From the NCBI RefSeq assembly GCF_017939615.1, contig NZ_JAGKSR010000001.1, positions 2,666,001-2,730,000 on the forward strand: a DNA stretch of 64,000 nt. Direction: 5' to 3'. A program made the position numbers and the translations under genes. This DNA comes from Microbacterium sp. BLY (GTDB lineage: Bacteria > Actinomycetota > Actinomycetes > Actinomycetales > Microbacteriaceae). Shown here piece after piece: positions 37,240-45,542 of the stretch (its first letter is position 1; each line of letters begins with the position of its first letter). Below the pieces are notes generated by a model, which did no database searches, was not told the origin of the DNA, and was given only the letters and a program-made list of their open reading frames with translations.

Positions 37240-38790
37240 ATGTCTGTACCCATCTCGCGCGGACACAACCCGCTGCGCGACCCCGATGATCGCCGTCTCA
37301 ACAGGATCGCGGGGCCCAGCGCCCTCGTGATCTTCGGCGTGACCGGTGATCTGTCCCGCAAGAAGCTGATGCCCGCGGTCTACGATCTCGCCAACCGCGG
37401 GCTCCTCCCCCCGGGCTTCGCGCTGGTCGGGTTCGCCCGGCGCGACTGGGAGGACCAGGACTTCGCGCAGGTCGTCTACGACGCCGTCAAGCAGCACGCG
37501 CGCACGCCGTTCCGCGAGGAGACCTGGACGCAGCTGCTGCAGGGCATCCGGTTCGTCTCCGGGGAGTTCGACAACCCGGACTCGTTCCGGAAGCTGCGGG
37601 AGACCGTCGAGAAGCTCGATGTGGAACGCGGCACGATGGGCAACCACGCCTACTACCTGTCGATCCCGCCGAAGGACTTCCCGCTCGTCGCGAAGCAGCT
37701 CAAGGACTCGGGCCTCGTGGGTGAGGATGCGGACGACGATGAGCGCTGGCGGCGCGTCGTCATCGAGAAGCCGTTCGGACACGACCTCGAGTCGGCACGC
37801 GCGCTGAACGCGGCCCTCGAGGTGGCGTTCCCCGCCGACTCGATCTTCCGCATCGACCACTACCTCGGCAAGGAGACGGTGCAGAACATCCTCGCGCTGC
37901 GCTTCGCGAACGAGCTGTACGAGCCGATCTGGAACCGGAACTACGTCGACCACGTGCAGATCACCATGGCCGAGGACATCGGGGTGGGCGGTCGCGCCGG
38001 GTACTACGACGGGATCGGCGCCGCACGCGACGTCATCCAGAACCACCTGCTCCAGCTGCTCGCGCTCACCGCGATGGAGGAGCCGATCAGCCTCTCCGCC
38101 GAGCACCTGCGCGCCGAGAAGGAGAAGGTACTGGCCGCCGTGCACGTGCCGGACGACCTGTCGCTCGCCACCGCGCGCGGGCAGTACGCGGGCGGCTGGC
38201 AGGGCGGCGAGAAGGTGACCGGCTTCCTCGACGAGGAGGGGATGAACCCCGAGTCGACGACCGAGACCTACGCGGCCATCAAGCTCGAGATCGACACCCG
38301 CCGCTGGGCGGGCGTGCCCTTCTACCTGCGGACGGGCAAGCGCCTCGGACGCCGCGTGACCGAGATCGCTGTGGTCTTCAACCGCGCACCGCAGCACCTG
38401 TTCGGTCGTGGCAACGCCTCGGAGCTCGGCCAGAACGCGCTCGTCATCCGCGTGCAGCCCGACGAGGGCGTCACGATCCGGTTCGGATCCAAAGTCCCGG
38501 GCAACGGGACCAACGTCCGCGACGTCACGATGGACTTCGGCTACGGCCACGCGTTCACCGAGGCGAGCCCGGAGGCGTACGAGCGGCTGATCCTGGACGT
38601 CCTGCTGGGCGACCCGCCGCTCTTCCCCCGGCATGAAGAGGTCGAGCTCTCCTGGAAGATCCTCGACCCGGTGGAGAAGTACTGGGCCGCCCAGGGCGGT
38701 CCGGTGGAGCAGTACGCGCCCGGCTCGTGGGGACCGGCTTCGGCCGACGACCTGCTGGCCCGCGACGGACGAGTCTGGAGACGCCCGTGA
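37240..38790 (+). CDS. zwf: Glucose-6-phosphate dehydrogenase
   Basis: The 516-residue enzyme opens the oxidative pentose-phosphate pathway. It has the nucleotide-binding FGVTGDLSRKKLMPA and the active-site RIDHYLGKETVQN with catalytic His. The ATG at 37240 has an AGGAG 12 nt upstream. The stop overlaps the GTG start of opcA. Confidence 0.97.
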   Translation: MSVPISRGHNPLRDPDDRRLNRIAGPSALVIFGVTGDLSRKKLMPAVYDLANRGLLPPGFALVGFARRDWEDQDFAQVVYDAVKQHARTPFREETWTQLLQGIRFVSGEFDNPDSFRKLRETVEKLDVERGTMGNHAYYLSIPPKDFPLVAKQLKDSGLVGEDADDDERWRRVVIEKPFGHDLESARALNAALEVAFPADSIFRIDHYLGKETVQNILALRFANELYEPIWNRNYVDHVQITMAEDIGVGGRAGYYDGIGAARDVIQNHLLQLLALTAMEEPISLSAEHLRAEKEKVLAAVHVPDDLSLATARGQYAGGWQGGEKVTGFLDEEGMNPESTTETYAAIKLEIDTRRWAGVPFYLRTGKRLGRRVTEIAVVFNRAPQHLFGRGNASELGQNALVIRVQPDEGVTIRFGSKVPGNGTNVRDVTMDFGYGHAFTEASPEAYERLILDVLLGDPPLFPRHEEVELSWKILDPVEKYWAAQGGPVEQYAPGSWGPASADDLLARDGRVWRRP

Positions 38791-39722
38791 TCATCGACCT
38801 TCCCGACACGACCGTCAGCCAGGTCGCGAAGCAGCTCGTCAAGGTGCGCGAGGAGGGCGGCGCCGTCGCCCTCGGTCGCGTCCTCACGCTCGTCATCTCC
38901 GCGCGCAAGGGCGTCGCGGAGGCGGCGATCGACGCCGCGAACGATGCCTCCCGCGAGCACCCCATGCGGGTGATCGTGTTGACCACCGGCGACGGCGAAT
39001 CCCGCCTCGACGCGCAGATCCGCGTGGGCGGCGACGCCGGCGCGAGCGAGGTCGTCGTGCTGCACGCCCACGGTGATGCCGCGAGCAACGAGGAGAGCCT
39101 GCTCACCGGCCTCCTCCTGCCCGACGCCCCGGTCGTGGCATGGTGGCCCGACGAGGCCCCGACCTCCCCGGCGACCTCGCCGCTCGGCCGCATCGCCCAG
39201 CGCCGGATCACCGACGCCGCCACGTCCCCCGACGTGCGCGACCGGCTCGCGCTCCTCGGCCGCACGCACGCCCCGGGCGACACCGATCTCGCGTGGACGC
39301 GGCTCACCCACTGGCGCGAGCAGCTCGCGGCCGTCCTCGACCAGCCTCCGTACGAGACCATCACCGCCGTGGAGGTGCGCGGCGCCAGCGCCTCGCCCTC
39401 GACCGCGCTGCTCGCCGCGTGGCTGCAGATGGCGTTGGACGTCCCCGTCCGCTGGTCGTACGAAGACCCGGAGCACTGGCAGGAGGGCATCAAGTCGGTG
39501 CGTCTGACCCGCGAGTCCGGTGACATCCTGCTCGAGCGCCCCTCGCCCGGCGTGGCCGTCCTCACCCAGCCGAACCAGCCCGACCACGATCTCCACCTGC
39601 CGCGGCGCACGCTGCGCGAGTGCCTCGCGGAGGAGCTGCGCCGGCTCGACCCCGACGTCCTGTACGGTCGAGTGATCACGGAGGGCTGGGAGAAGCTCGG
39701 CCCGCCCGAGACAGGAGAGTGA
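38787..39722 (+). CDS. opcA: Glucose-6-phosphate dehydrogenase assembly protein OpcA
   Basis: The 311-residue protein is the OpcA type found in actinobacteria and cyanobacteria, required for assembly or redox activation of Zwf. Conserved stretches include GRVLTLVI and PVVAWWPDEAP. The GTG start overlaps the zwf stop and has GGAG 8 nt upstream. Confidence 0.94.
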   Translation: MIIDLPDTTVSQVAKQLVKVREEGGAVALGRVLTLVISARKGVAEAAIDAANDASREHPMRVIVLTTGDGESRLDAQIRVGGDAGASEVVVLHAHGDAASNEESLLTGLLLPDAPVVAWWPDEAPTSPATSPLGRIAQRRITDAATSPDVRDRLALLGRTHAPGDTDLAWTRLTHWREQLAAVLDQPPYETITAVEVRGASASPSTALLAAWLQMALDVPVRWSYEDPEHWQEGIKSVRLTRESGDILLERPSPGVAVLTQPNQPDHDLHLPRRTLRECLAEELRRLDPDVLYGRVITEGWEKLGPPETGE

Positions 39723-39727
39723 CGTCG

Positions 39728-40507
39728 ATGCCGGGATCGTCCGCAGAGAAGCGGGTCGTGGTCGAAGCCACCCCGACTGCTCTCGCCCTCCGGGTCGCCG
39801 ATCGCTTCCTCACCCGCGTCCGGGCGCGCACGCGCAACGGCCGTCTCGCTCACATCGCGTTGACGGGCGGGTCGATGGGTGGTGCCGTGTTGAGCGCCGT
39901 GCGTCAGAATCCGCGCGCCGCGGAGATCGATTGGTCCCTCGTCCACTTCTGGTGGGGTGACGAGCGCTATGTGCCGCAGCACGACGGAGACCGCAATGCC
40001 CTCCAGTCCCGACAGGCGCTCCTCGACCACATCGCGGTCCCCGCGGAGAACCTGCACGAGGTCGCCGCGTCCGACAGCGGACTCAGCCTCGACGAGGCCG
40101 CAGCGGCCTATGCCGCGGAGCTGGCCCGCTTCGGCACCGACGAGCACCCGTGGCCATCCTTCGCGGTCTGCTTCCTCGGCGTCGGACCCGACGGCCACAT
40201 CGCGTCGCTGTTCCCCGACCGCGAGGAGGTCACGGTGACCGACTCCGCGGCCCTCCCCGTCCGGGACTCCCCCAAGCCGCCGCCCGAGCGCGTGACGCTC
40301 ACTCGTCCCGTGCTCAACGCCTCCAAGCGCGTCTGGCTCGTCCTCACCGGTGCCGACAAGGCCTCGGCGCTGGGCCTCGCCCTCGCCGGCGCGAGCTACA
40401 CGAGCGTCCCCGCCGCGGGGGCGAAGGGGCGCAAGCGCACCGTCTTCTTCGTGGACGAGGCGGCGGCGGCCGAGGTCTCCCCCGACCTCATCGATCAGGC
40501 TTACTGA
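39728..40507 (+). CDS. pgl: 6-Phosphogluconolactonase (DevB type)
   Basis: The 259-residue lactonase has IALTGGSMGG, VHFWWGDERYVP and LGVGPDGHIASLFP, all characteristic of Pgl. It hydrolyses the Zwf product. ATG 39728 has AGGAG 10 nt upstream. Its end overlaps the convergent membrane protein gene by 7 bp; 6-phosphogluconate dehydrogenase is not in the window. Confidence 0.95.
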   Translation: MPGSSAEKRVVVEATPTALALRVADRFLTRVRARTRNGRLAHIALTGGSMGGAVLSAVRQNPRAAEIDWSLVHFWWGDERYVPQHDGDRNALQSRQALLDHIAVPAENLHEVAASDSGLSLDEAAAAYAAELARFGTDEHPWPSFAVCFLGVGPDGHIASLFPDREEVTVTDSAALPVRDSPKPPPERVTLTRPVLNASKRVWLVLTGADKASALGLALAGASYTSVPAAGAKGRKRTVFFVDEAAAAEVSPDLIDQAY

Positions 40508-41559
40508 GCGTCGGGGTCGCGCGGCTCCCGCGCGTCCGGCTGCTCGGCCGGAGACGTCGGGCGCGGAGCCGACGGCGGGGCCGGGTCGCTCCCGCGCGTG
40601 ATGCCGAGGTCCTGGCTCTCGCTGAGGACCTGCGGGTGGTAGCGCGCGAGGCCGACGACGCCCCACACGGCGATCCCGCCCGCGATCGCGAAGATGATGA
40701 AGACCCACCACGGCGCGGCTTCGGCCTCCCCCAGCACGAGCATGCCGATGAGCACGGCCACCATCGGGTCGACGACGGTGAGACCCGCGATCACGAGGTC
40801 GGGCGGTCCGGAGCTGTAGGCCGTCTGGACGAAGTAGGCCCCGACCGCGAAGGCCGACAGCAGCGCGAGCAGGCAGATCGCGGTGATCCACTCGAACTGC
40901 CCCGCCTCGATGCGCTTGATGATGACTTTGGCGAGGGTGGCGACGAAGCCGTAGAGGATGCCGGCGGCGATGATGTAGAACAGCGCACGCATGCGGTGAC
41001 GGAGGATCAGCCAGCTGGCTCCCAGCACGATGATCACGACGAGCAGGAGCGCGAGGATGACGAACAGCTCCCGGTCGGTGACCTCCTTCTCCGTGGCATA
41101 GATCGCCGCGAAGAACACGAAGAGGAAGATGCCGCCGACGCACGCCACGATGGCGGTCATCGACTGCTTCGTCGGCGAATGGCCGGAGATCCGGGCGTTG
41201 AGGAGGGTGGTGATGACGAGCGCGATGGCACCGAGCGGCTGCACGACGATGAGGGGCGCCTTGACGAGCGCGGCGAGCTGACAGATCACGGCCAGCCCGA
41301 GCATCAGCGTCCCGAGGATCCAGGACGGACGCGTGAGCAGGCGCTTGAGCTGATCGAAGCTGAGGCCTGCGGTGCCGTCGGCGCCGCTCAGGCGCTCGAC
41401 CTTCTCGACGCCGCGGTGCTGGTACTGCGCCCCGAGGGACATGAACACCGCACCGGCGAGGGCCAGCGGGATCCCCAGGAGCAGCCCGGGGTTCTGGAAC
41501 GCTCCGACCAACTGGTCGCCGACGTCCTCGACCGTCCCCATCCACACCCCTGCGCTCAC
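40501..41559 (-). CDS. DMT-superfamily integral membrane protein
   Basis: The 352-residue protein has about nine to ten transmembrane helices in two halves and the EamA/NIPA-like features GAVFMSLGAQYQHRG and VVQPLGAIALVITTLLNARI. The C-terminal tail is polar and proline-rich. Transport substrate is unknown. GTG 41559 is favoured over ATG 41541 since TAGGGT ends 6 nt before it, the leaderless pattern. Confidence 0.78.
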   Translation of the reverse strand: MSAGVWMGTVEDVGDQLVGAFQNPGLLLGIPLALAGAVFMSLGAQYQHRGVEKVERLSGADGTAGLSFDQLKRLLTRPSWILGTLMLGLAVICQLAALVKAPLIVVQPLGAIALVITTLLNARISGHSPTKQSMTAIVACVGGIFLFVFFAAIYATEKEVTDRELFVILALLLVVIIVLGASWLILRHRMRALFYIIAAGILYGFVATLAKVIIKRIEAGQFEWITAICLLALLSAFAVGAYFVQTAYSSGPPDLVIAGLTVVDPMVAVLIGMLVLGEAEAAPWWVFIIFAIAGGIAVWGVVGLARYHPQVLSESQDLGITRGSDPAPPSAPRPTSPAEQPDAREPRDPDAQ

Positions 41560-41565
41560 AGTACG

Positions 41566-41596
41566 ACCCTACCCGCAGAGTGGCGCCGACTAGGGT
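41566..41596. promoter_or_regulatory. Overlapping divergent leaderless promoters of DMT gene and def
   Basis: The two genes are only 43 bp apart. TAGGGT occurs on the minus strand (41571-41566) and plus strand (41591-41596), each 6 nt before a GTG start. With a 17-bp spacer, each -35 would overlap the opposite -10, so the two promoters cannot be occupied together. Confidence 0.6.
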
Positions 41597-41602
41597 TGTG
41601 AC

Positions 41603-42169
41603 GTGGCTGTCCTTCCGATTCGCATCATGGGCGATCCCGTCCTGCACTCCCCCGCCTCCCCCGTCGAGGCGATCACGGACGAGGTGCGCACCCTCGTCGC
41701 CGACATGTTCGAGACCATGGACGCCGCCCCCGGCGTCGGTCTCGCCGCTCCGCAGGTGGGCGTACCGCTGCGCATCTACACGTACTCGTACGTGGACGAC
41801 GACGACCGGCCCTGGCGCGGCGTGCTCATCAATCCCGAACTGTGGATGACGCCCACCGAGCCCGGTGCCCCCGACCCGGAGCTGGAGTCGGAGGGGTGCC
41901 TGTCGTTCCCCGGGGAGCGCTTCCCGCTGCGACGCGCGGATCGGGTGCGCGTGACGGCCACGGATCTCGAGGGCGCTCCCGTGAACATCGAGGTCGACGG
42001 CTGGCGTGCGCGGATCATGCAGCACGAGTTCGACCACCTCGACGGCGTGCTCTACATCGACCGCCTGTCGGACTCCGACTGGAAGACCACGCAGAAGATC
42101 GCGCGCAAGCGCGGGTGGGGTCGTCCGGGGGCGAGCTGGCTGCCGGGAGTGGACGATCTGGAAGGCTGA
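41603..42169 (+). CDS. def: Peptide deformylase
   Basis: The 188-residue metalloenzyme removes the N-formyl group of nascent proteins. All motifs are present: GVGLAAPQVG (44-53), EGCLSFPG with Cys99, and HEFDH (141-145). GTG start with TAGGGT 6 nt upstream indicates a leaderless transcript. There is no adjacent fmt gene. Confidence 0.95.
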   Translation: MAVLPIRIMGDPVLHSPASPVEAITDEVRTLVADMFETMDAAPGVGLAAPQVGVPLRIYTYSYVDDDDRPWRGVLINPELWMTPTEPGAPDPELESEGCLSFPGERFPLRRADRVRVTATDLEGAPVNIEVDGWRARIMQHEFDHLDGVLYIDRLSDSDWKTTQKIARKRGWGRPGASWLPGVDDLEG

Positions 42170-42211
42170 CTGCGTTCAGCCGGCGCACAGTATTCTTCGA
42201 GTTGCGTCATA

Positions 42212-42239
42212 GACTCCGGGCACTATAGCGTGTTCGCGG
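42212..42239 (+). promoter_or_regulatory. Promoter of the septum-formation-type lipoprotein gene
   Basis: TTGCGT (42212-42217), a 16-bp spacer and TATAGC (42234-42239) give a sigma-A-like promoter about 47 bp upstream of the ATG. Confidence 0.5.
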
Positions 42240-42285
42240 CGGGGATATTCAGCATGCCCCGTGACTCGCTTTGAAGGGGTATTCC

Positions 42286-42801
42286 ATGATGAAGTCGCGC
42301 ACCCGTCGCGCACTCGTGCTCACCGGTTCGGCCGTCGCCGTCTCGCTCGCCCTCACCGGCTGCAGCGCGATCAACAGCATCCTCGGCGGAGGAAGCGCCG
42401 ACGCCACCCGCGACGAGAAGACCGGCCAGGTCACCGAGAGCGCCAACATCGACGTCTTCTCGGTCAAGCTCGGCGACTGCATGCTCGAGACCGGCTCCGG
42501 GATGCTCACCGACGCGAACGTCGTGCCGTGCGCCGAGCCGCACGACGAAGAGGTCTTCTACGAGATCAAGATGGAGGACGGCGAGTACTCCGAGGACGCC
42601 ATCAGCGCCGCGTCCGAGGGCTGCATCGGCGACGCCTACACCTCGTTCGTCGGCGTCAGCTACCAGGAGTCCGCTCTCGACGTCACCACCCTGACGCCGA
42701 GCAAGGACTCGTGGGAGCAGGCCAACGACCGCGTGATCCAGTGCATCATCGTCGACCCGGCCGGCCAGGTCGAGGGGTCGCTGAAGGGCGCTGCGCGCTG
42801 A
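42286..42801 (+). CDS. Lipoprotein with septum-formation-type domain
   Basis: The 171-residue protein begins MMKSRTRRALVLTGS with a signal peptide ending in the lipobox LALTGC, so it is exported and lipid-anchored. The mature part contains VKLGDCMLE and VPCAEPHDEEVFYEI, the cysteine pattern of the Septum_form (DUF) domain found in many actinobacterial surface lipoproteins. Direct evidence for a division role is weak. The ATG at 42286 has GAAGGGG 6 nt upstream. Confidence 0.8.
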   Translation: MMKSRTRRALVLTGSAVAVSLALTGCSAINSILGGGSADATRDEKTGQVTESANIDVFSVKLGDCMLETGSGMLTDANVVPCAEPHDEEVFYEIKMEDGEYSEDAISAASEGCIGDAYTSFVGVSYQESALDVTTLTPSKDSWEQANDRVIQCIIVDPAGQVEGSLKGAAR

Positions 42802-42817
42802 TCCGACCGCGTCACTG

Positions 42818-42849
42818 CGAAGGGCTCCGCCACGAGGCGGGGCCCTTCG
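42818..42849. terminator. Bidirectional terminator
   Basis: CGAAGGGCTCCGCC pairs with GGCGGGGCCCTTCG across a 4-nt loop (one G-T pair). It lies between the convergent lipoprotein gene (ends 42801) and PucR gene (ends 42869). Confidence 0.8.
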
Positions 42850-42868
42850 TCGTTCCCCCTCCCGGTCG

Positions 42869-44281
42869 TCACCCGTCGGCGGCGCGCAATGCGAGCCAGG
42901 CGGCGACGCGGTCGTCCGGATCGGAGAGCGACAGCCCGAGGAGATCCTCGATCCGCCGGATACGGGCCGTCAGCGTCTGACGGTGGATCCGCAGGCGGGC
43001 CGCGCTCTCGCTCCACGCGCCGTGGGACGCGAGGAAGACCCGGAGCGTGTCGAGGAGTTCGGCCGACCGCTCCGCACCGCGCAACGGGTCGAGGAGGCGG
43101 GCCAGCCGACCGGTCTGGTCGGCGTCGAGAGCGCCGAGCACGAACGACACCGTCGGGATGGCCTCATACCGGACGACGCGTTCGCCCCCGGTGCGCGCGG
43201 CCTCGCACGCGTGCCGCGCCTCATCGATGCTGCGCGCGAGCACGTCGGTGCCCGCCGGACGACCGAGCCCGAGATAGAGCGTCGAGGCGAACGCCCTGGC
43301 CCGGTGCGCGATCTCTTCTGCATGGTCCTCGCGCACCACGCCGTGGACCACGCCGCGCTGCGAGGTGAAGACGTGCTCGGCGCCGAGCTCGTCGAGCCAG
43401 AGCGCCAGGAGATGCTCGACGTCGACGCCGCTGGTGCGCGACGCCAACGCGAAGCCCCTCAGCACGCGCTCGTGCACGCCCCAGCGCCGGAGCAGGCGGG
43501 TCGCCTCGTCACCGCCGTGGCGCACGGTCTCGAACATCATCGAACGGCCCAGGCGCTCCAGGTGGCTGCTGTCCCGCGTCCGCATCAGGAGGTCGAGCAG
43601 CGCCGCGGCCTGGGAGCTGAGCTCCCGCCCGCGTCCCGAGCTGTCGTTGCGCGGCGCGGTCACCAGCTGCGCACTGATGTCCTGGCCCGGTCCGACCGGA
43701 TGCACCTGCAGGGCACGATGCCGCACGCGCACGGGGCGTCCGACGGCGACGGCGATGGCATCGTCGATGTGCAGGCTTCCGGCGCCGGCCGTGGTGATCA
43801 CCTCGCCGTGGCGATCCAGCAGGACGGCCCATCCGTCGATGCGATGCGCCAGCTCCGCGATGACGCCGGTGATGCCGCTGCGGCGCGCGGCGAGCGTCAG
43901 CACGCGCATGGCCGAGGTGATGGCCCGCGCCTCGGCGGCCTGGTCGACGGCGAGAAGGGAGGTCAGGGTCGGCCCGAGGAGCGACGGTGCCGTCGGCGCT
44001 CCGACCATCGCGGTGATACCGGCGGCCTGCAGGACGCTGCGAAGGCGCGGACCGTCGGCGCTGGTGACCACCACGGCCTCCCGCAGGGCACCGAGACGGT
44101 CGTGATCGGCGTCGACGATCGCATGCTCCTCGGCGATGACGAGGGTCGCATGGAGCGCGTCCACGGGCGGGCCGAAGGACGCGAAGTCGAGGACCGCGTT
44201 CACGGGGCGTCCGTCGGGAACGGCGCCGGGCAGCAGCGCGGCGCGGAGGGAGCGGGCCACGGAGGCGACATCACGAGCCAC
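42869..44281 (-). CDS. PucR/CdaR-type transcriptional regulator
   Basis: The 470-residue protein has the C-terminal PucR helix-turn-helix (WSESAARLRIHRQTLTARIRRIEDLLG) preceded by a GGDEF-like CdaR region. The N-terminal part may be a GAF-like sensor. It is divergent from an alcohol dehydrogenase/permease pair and most likely activates it in response to the substrate. GTG 44281 is chosen over TTG 44296, since TATGAT (44293-44288) ends 6 nt before it. Confidence 0.85.
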   Translation of the reverse strand: MARDVASVARSLRAALLPGAVPDGRPVNAVLDFASFGPPVDALHATLVIAEEHAIVDADHDRLGALREAVVVTSADGPRLRSVLQAAGITAMVGAPTAPSLLGPTLTSLLAVDQAAEARAITSAMRVLTLAARRSGITGVIAELAHRIDGWAVLLDRHGEVITTAGAGSLHIDDAIAVAVGRPVRVRHRALQVHPVGPGQDISAQLVTAPRNDSSGRGRELSSQAAALLDLLMRTRDSSHLERLGRSMMFETVRHGGDEATRLLRRWGVHERVLRGFALASRTSGVDVEHLLALWLDELGAEHVFTSQRGVVHGVVREDHAEEIAHRARAFASTLYLGLGRPAGTDVLARSIDEARHACEAARTGGERVVRYEAIPTVSFVLGALDADQTGRLARLLDPLRGAERSAELLDTLRVFLASHGAWSESAARLRIHRQTLTARIRRIEDLLGLSLSDPDDRVAAWLALRAADG

Positions 44282-44395
44282 CCCCTGATCATACAAGTTG
44301 TCGAACGCGCCGTTACCTATTCACACATCTGTCGGATGCCGAGGGGTTCCGCTCTCTCCTAGCATCGTCCGCATCCCCACTTCCCGAAGGATGTC

Positions 44396-45493
44396 ATGAA
44401 AGCTGTTGTCTTCCGCGACCCGCAGTCGCCCATCGAGTTCGTCGACGTCGACCTCGCCCCGCCCCGCGCCGGAGAGGTCCGCGTGCGCATCGCCGCGGCC
44501 GGCGTGTGCCACTCCGACCTCCACGTCAAGCGCGGCGAGTGGGATGCCGCCGCTCCCCTGGTCATGGGCCACGAGGGTTCGGGCGTCGTCACCGAGCTCG
44601 GCGAGGGCGTCACCACGCTGGCCGTGGGCGACCACGTCGTCCTGAGCTGGGTGCCCCCGTGCGGCGAGTGCCGGTACTGCCGAGCCGGACACGAGGCCCG
44701 GTGCCAGAAGGTCGCGACCGTCGTCGCTCCCCTCGGCGTGCTCTTCGACGGGACGTCGCGTCTGAGCCGCGACGGCGAGCAGCTGCACCACTACCTCGGC
44801 GTCTCGTCGTTCGCGGAAGAGGTCGTCGTCCCGGCCTCCGGCGCGGTCAAGGTGCGCGATGACGCGCCGCTCGACGTCATCGCCGTGGTCGGCTGCGCCG
44901 TCGCGACCGGTGTCGGCGCCGTCCTGAACACCGCCGCCGTCGAGCCGGGGTCGACCGTCGCCGTGATCGGCTGCGGCGGCGTCGGGCTGAACGTCGTCCA
45001 GGGCGCCCGCCTCGCCGGTGCCGAGCGCATCGTCGCGATCGACGTGCGTCCCGAGAAGACGCAGATGGCCCTGCAGTTCGGCGCGACCGACCGCATCGAC
45101 GCCTCGCAGGGCGACGCCGTCGCCCAGCTCCGGGAACTCATCCCCGACGGCGTCGACTACGCCTTCGACGCGATCGGCCGGACCAGCACCACCGAGCAGT
45201 CCATCCAGATGCTCGGTCTGGGCGGCGCCGCCGTCATCGTCGGACTCCCGCCGACCGGAGCACGCGCCTCGTTCGAGCCCCTCGTCCTCGCCGAGGCCGA
45301 CCAGCGCATCCTCGGCTCCAACTACGGCTCGGTGCGGCCGTCGATCGACGTGCCCGCCCTGGTGGACCGCTACATGGACGGCCAGCTGAAGATCGACCCG
45401 CTGATCTCCGGGCGCCGCCCGCTCGCCGAGGCCGCCGCGGCCCTTGACGACCTCGAGGCCGGCTCCGCCCTCCGCACCCTCCTCATCCCCTGA
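44396..45493 (+). CDS. Zinc-dependent alcohol dehydrogenase (MDR family, class III-like)
   Basis: The 365-residue enzyme has catalytic zinc ligands Cys38 and His59 (GVCHSDLH, GHEGSGVV), structural zinc cysteines 89, 92, 95 and 103 (CGECRYCRAGHEARC) and a Rossmann motif GCGGVGLNVVQ. It oxidises an alcohol or aldehyde adduct with NAD. It is co-directional with an APC permease 50 bp downstream and divergent from PucR, suggesting a catabolic unit for an amino alcohol or amine. Confidence 0.9.
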   Translation: MKAVVFRDPQSPIEFVDVDLAPPRAGEVRVRIAAAGVCHSDLHVKRGEWDAAAPLVMGHEGSGVVTELGEGVTTLAVGDHVVLSWVPPCGECRYCRAGHEARCQKVATVVAPLGVLFDGTSRLSRDGEQLHHYLGVSSFAEEVVVPASGAVKVRDDAPLDVIAVVGCAVATGVGAVLNTAAVEPGSTVAVIGCGGVGLNVVQGARLAGAERIVAIDVRPEKTQMALQFGATDRIDASQGDAVAQLRELIPDGVDYAFDAIGRTSTTEQSIQMLGLGGAAVIVGLPPTGARASFEPLVLAEADQRILGSNYGSVRPSIDVPALVDRYMDGQLKIDPLISGRRPLAEAAAALDDLEAGSALRTLLIP

Positions 45494-45509
45494 CCGCCGT
45501 CCGCGGTCG

Positions 45510-45519
45510 CCCCCCCCCC
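45510..45519 (+). repeat. Run of ten cytosines
   Basis: A C10 homopolymer lies between the alcohol dehydrogenase stop (45493) and the permease start (45543). Such a tract is prone to slippage but is outside coding sequence. Confidence 0.6.
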
Positions 45520-45542
45520 TGAAACCCGAATCCAGGAGAACC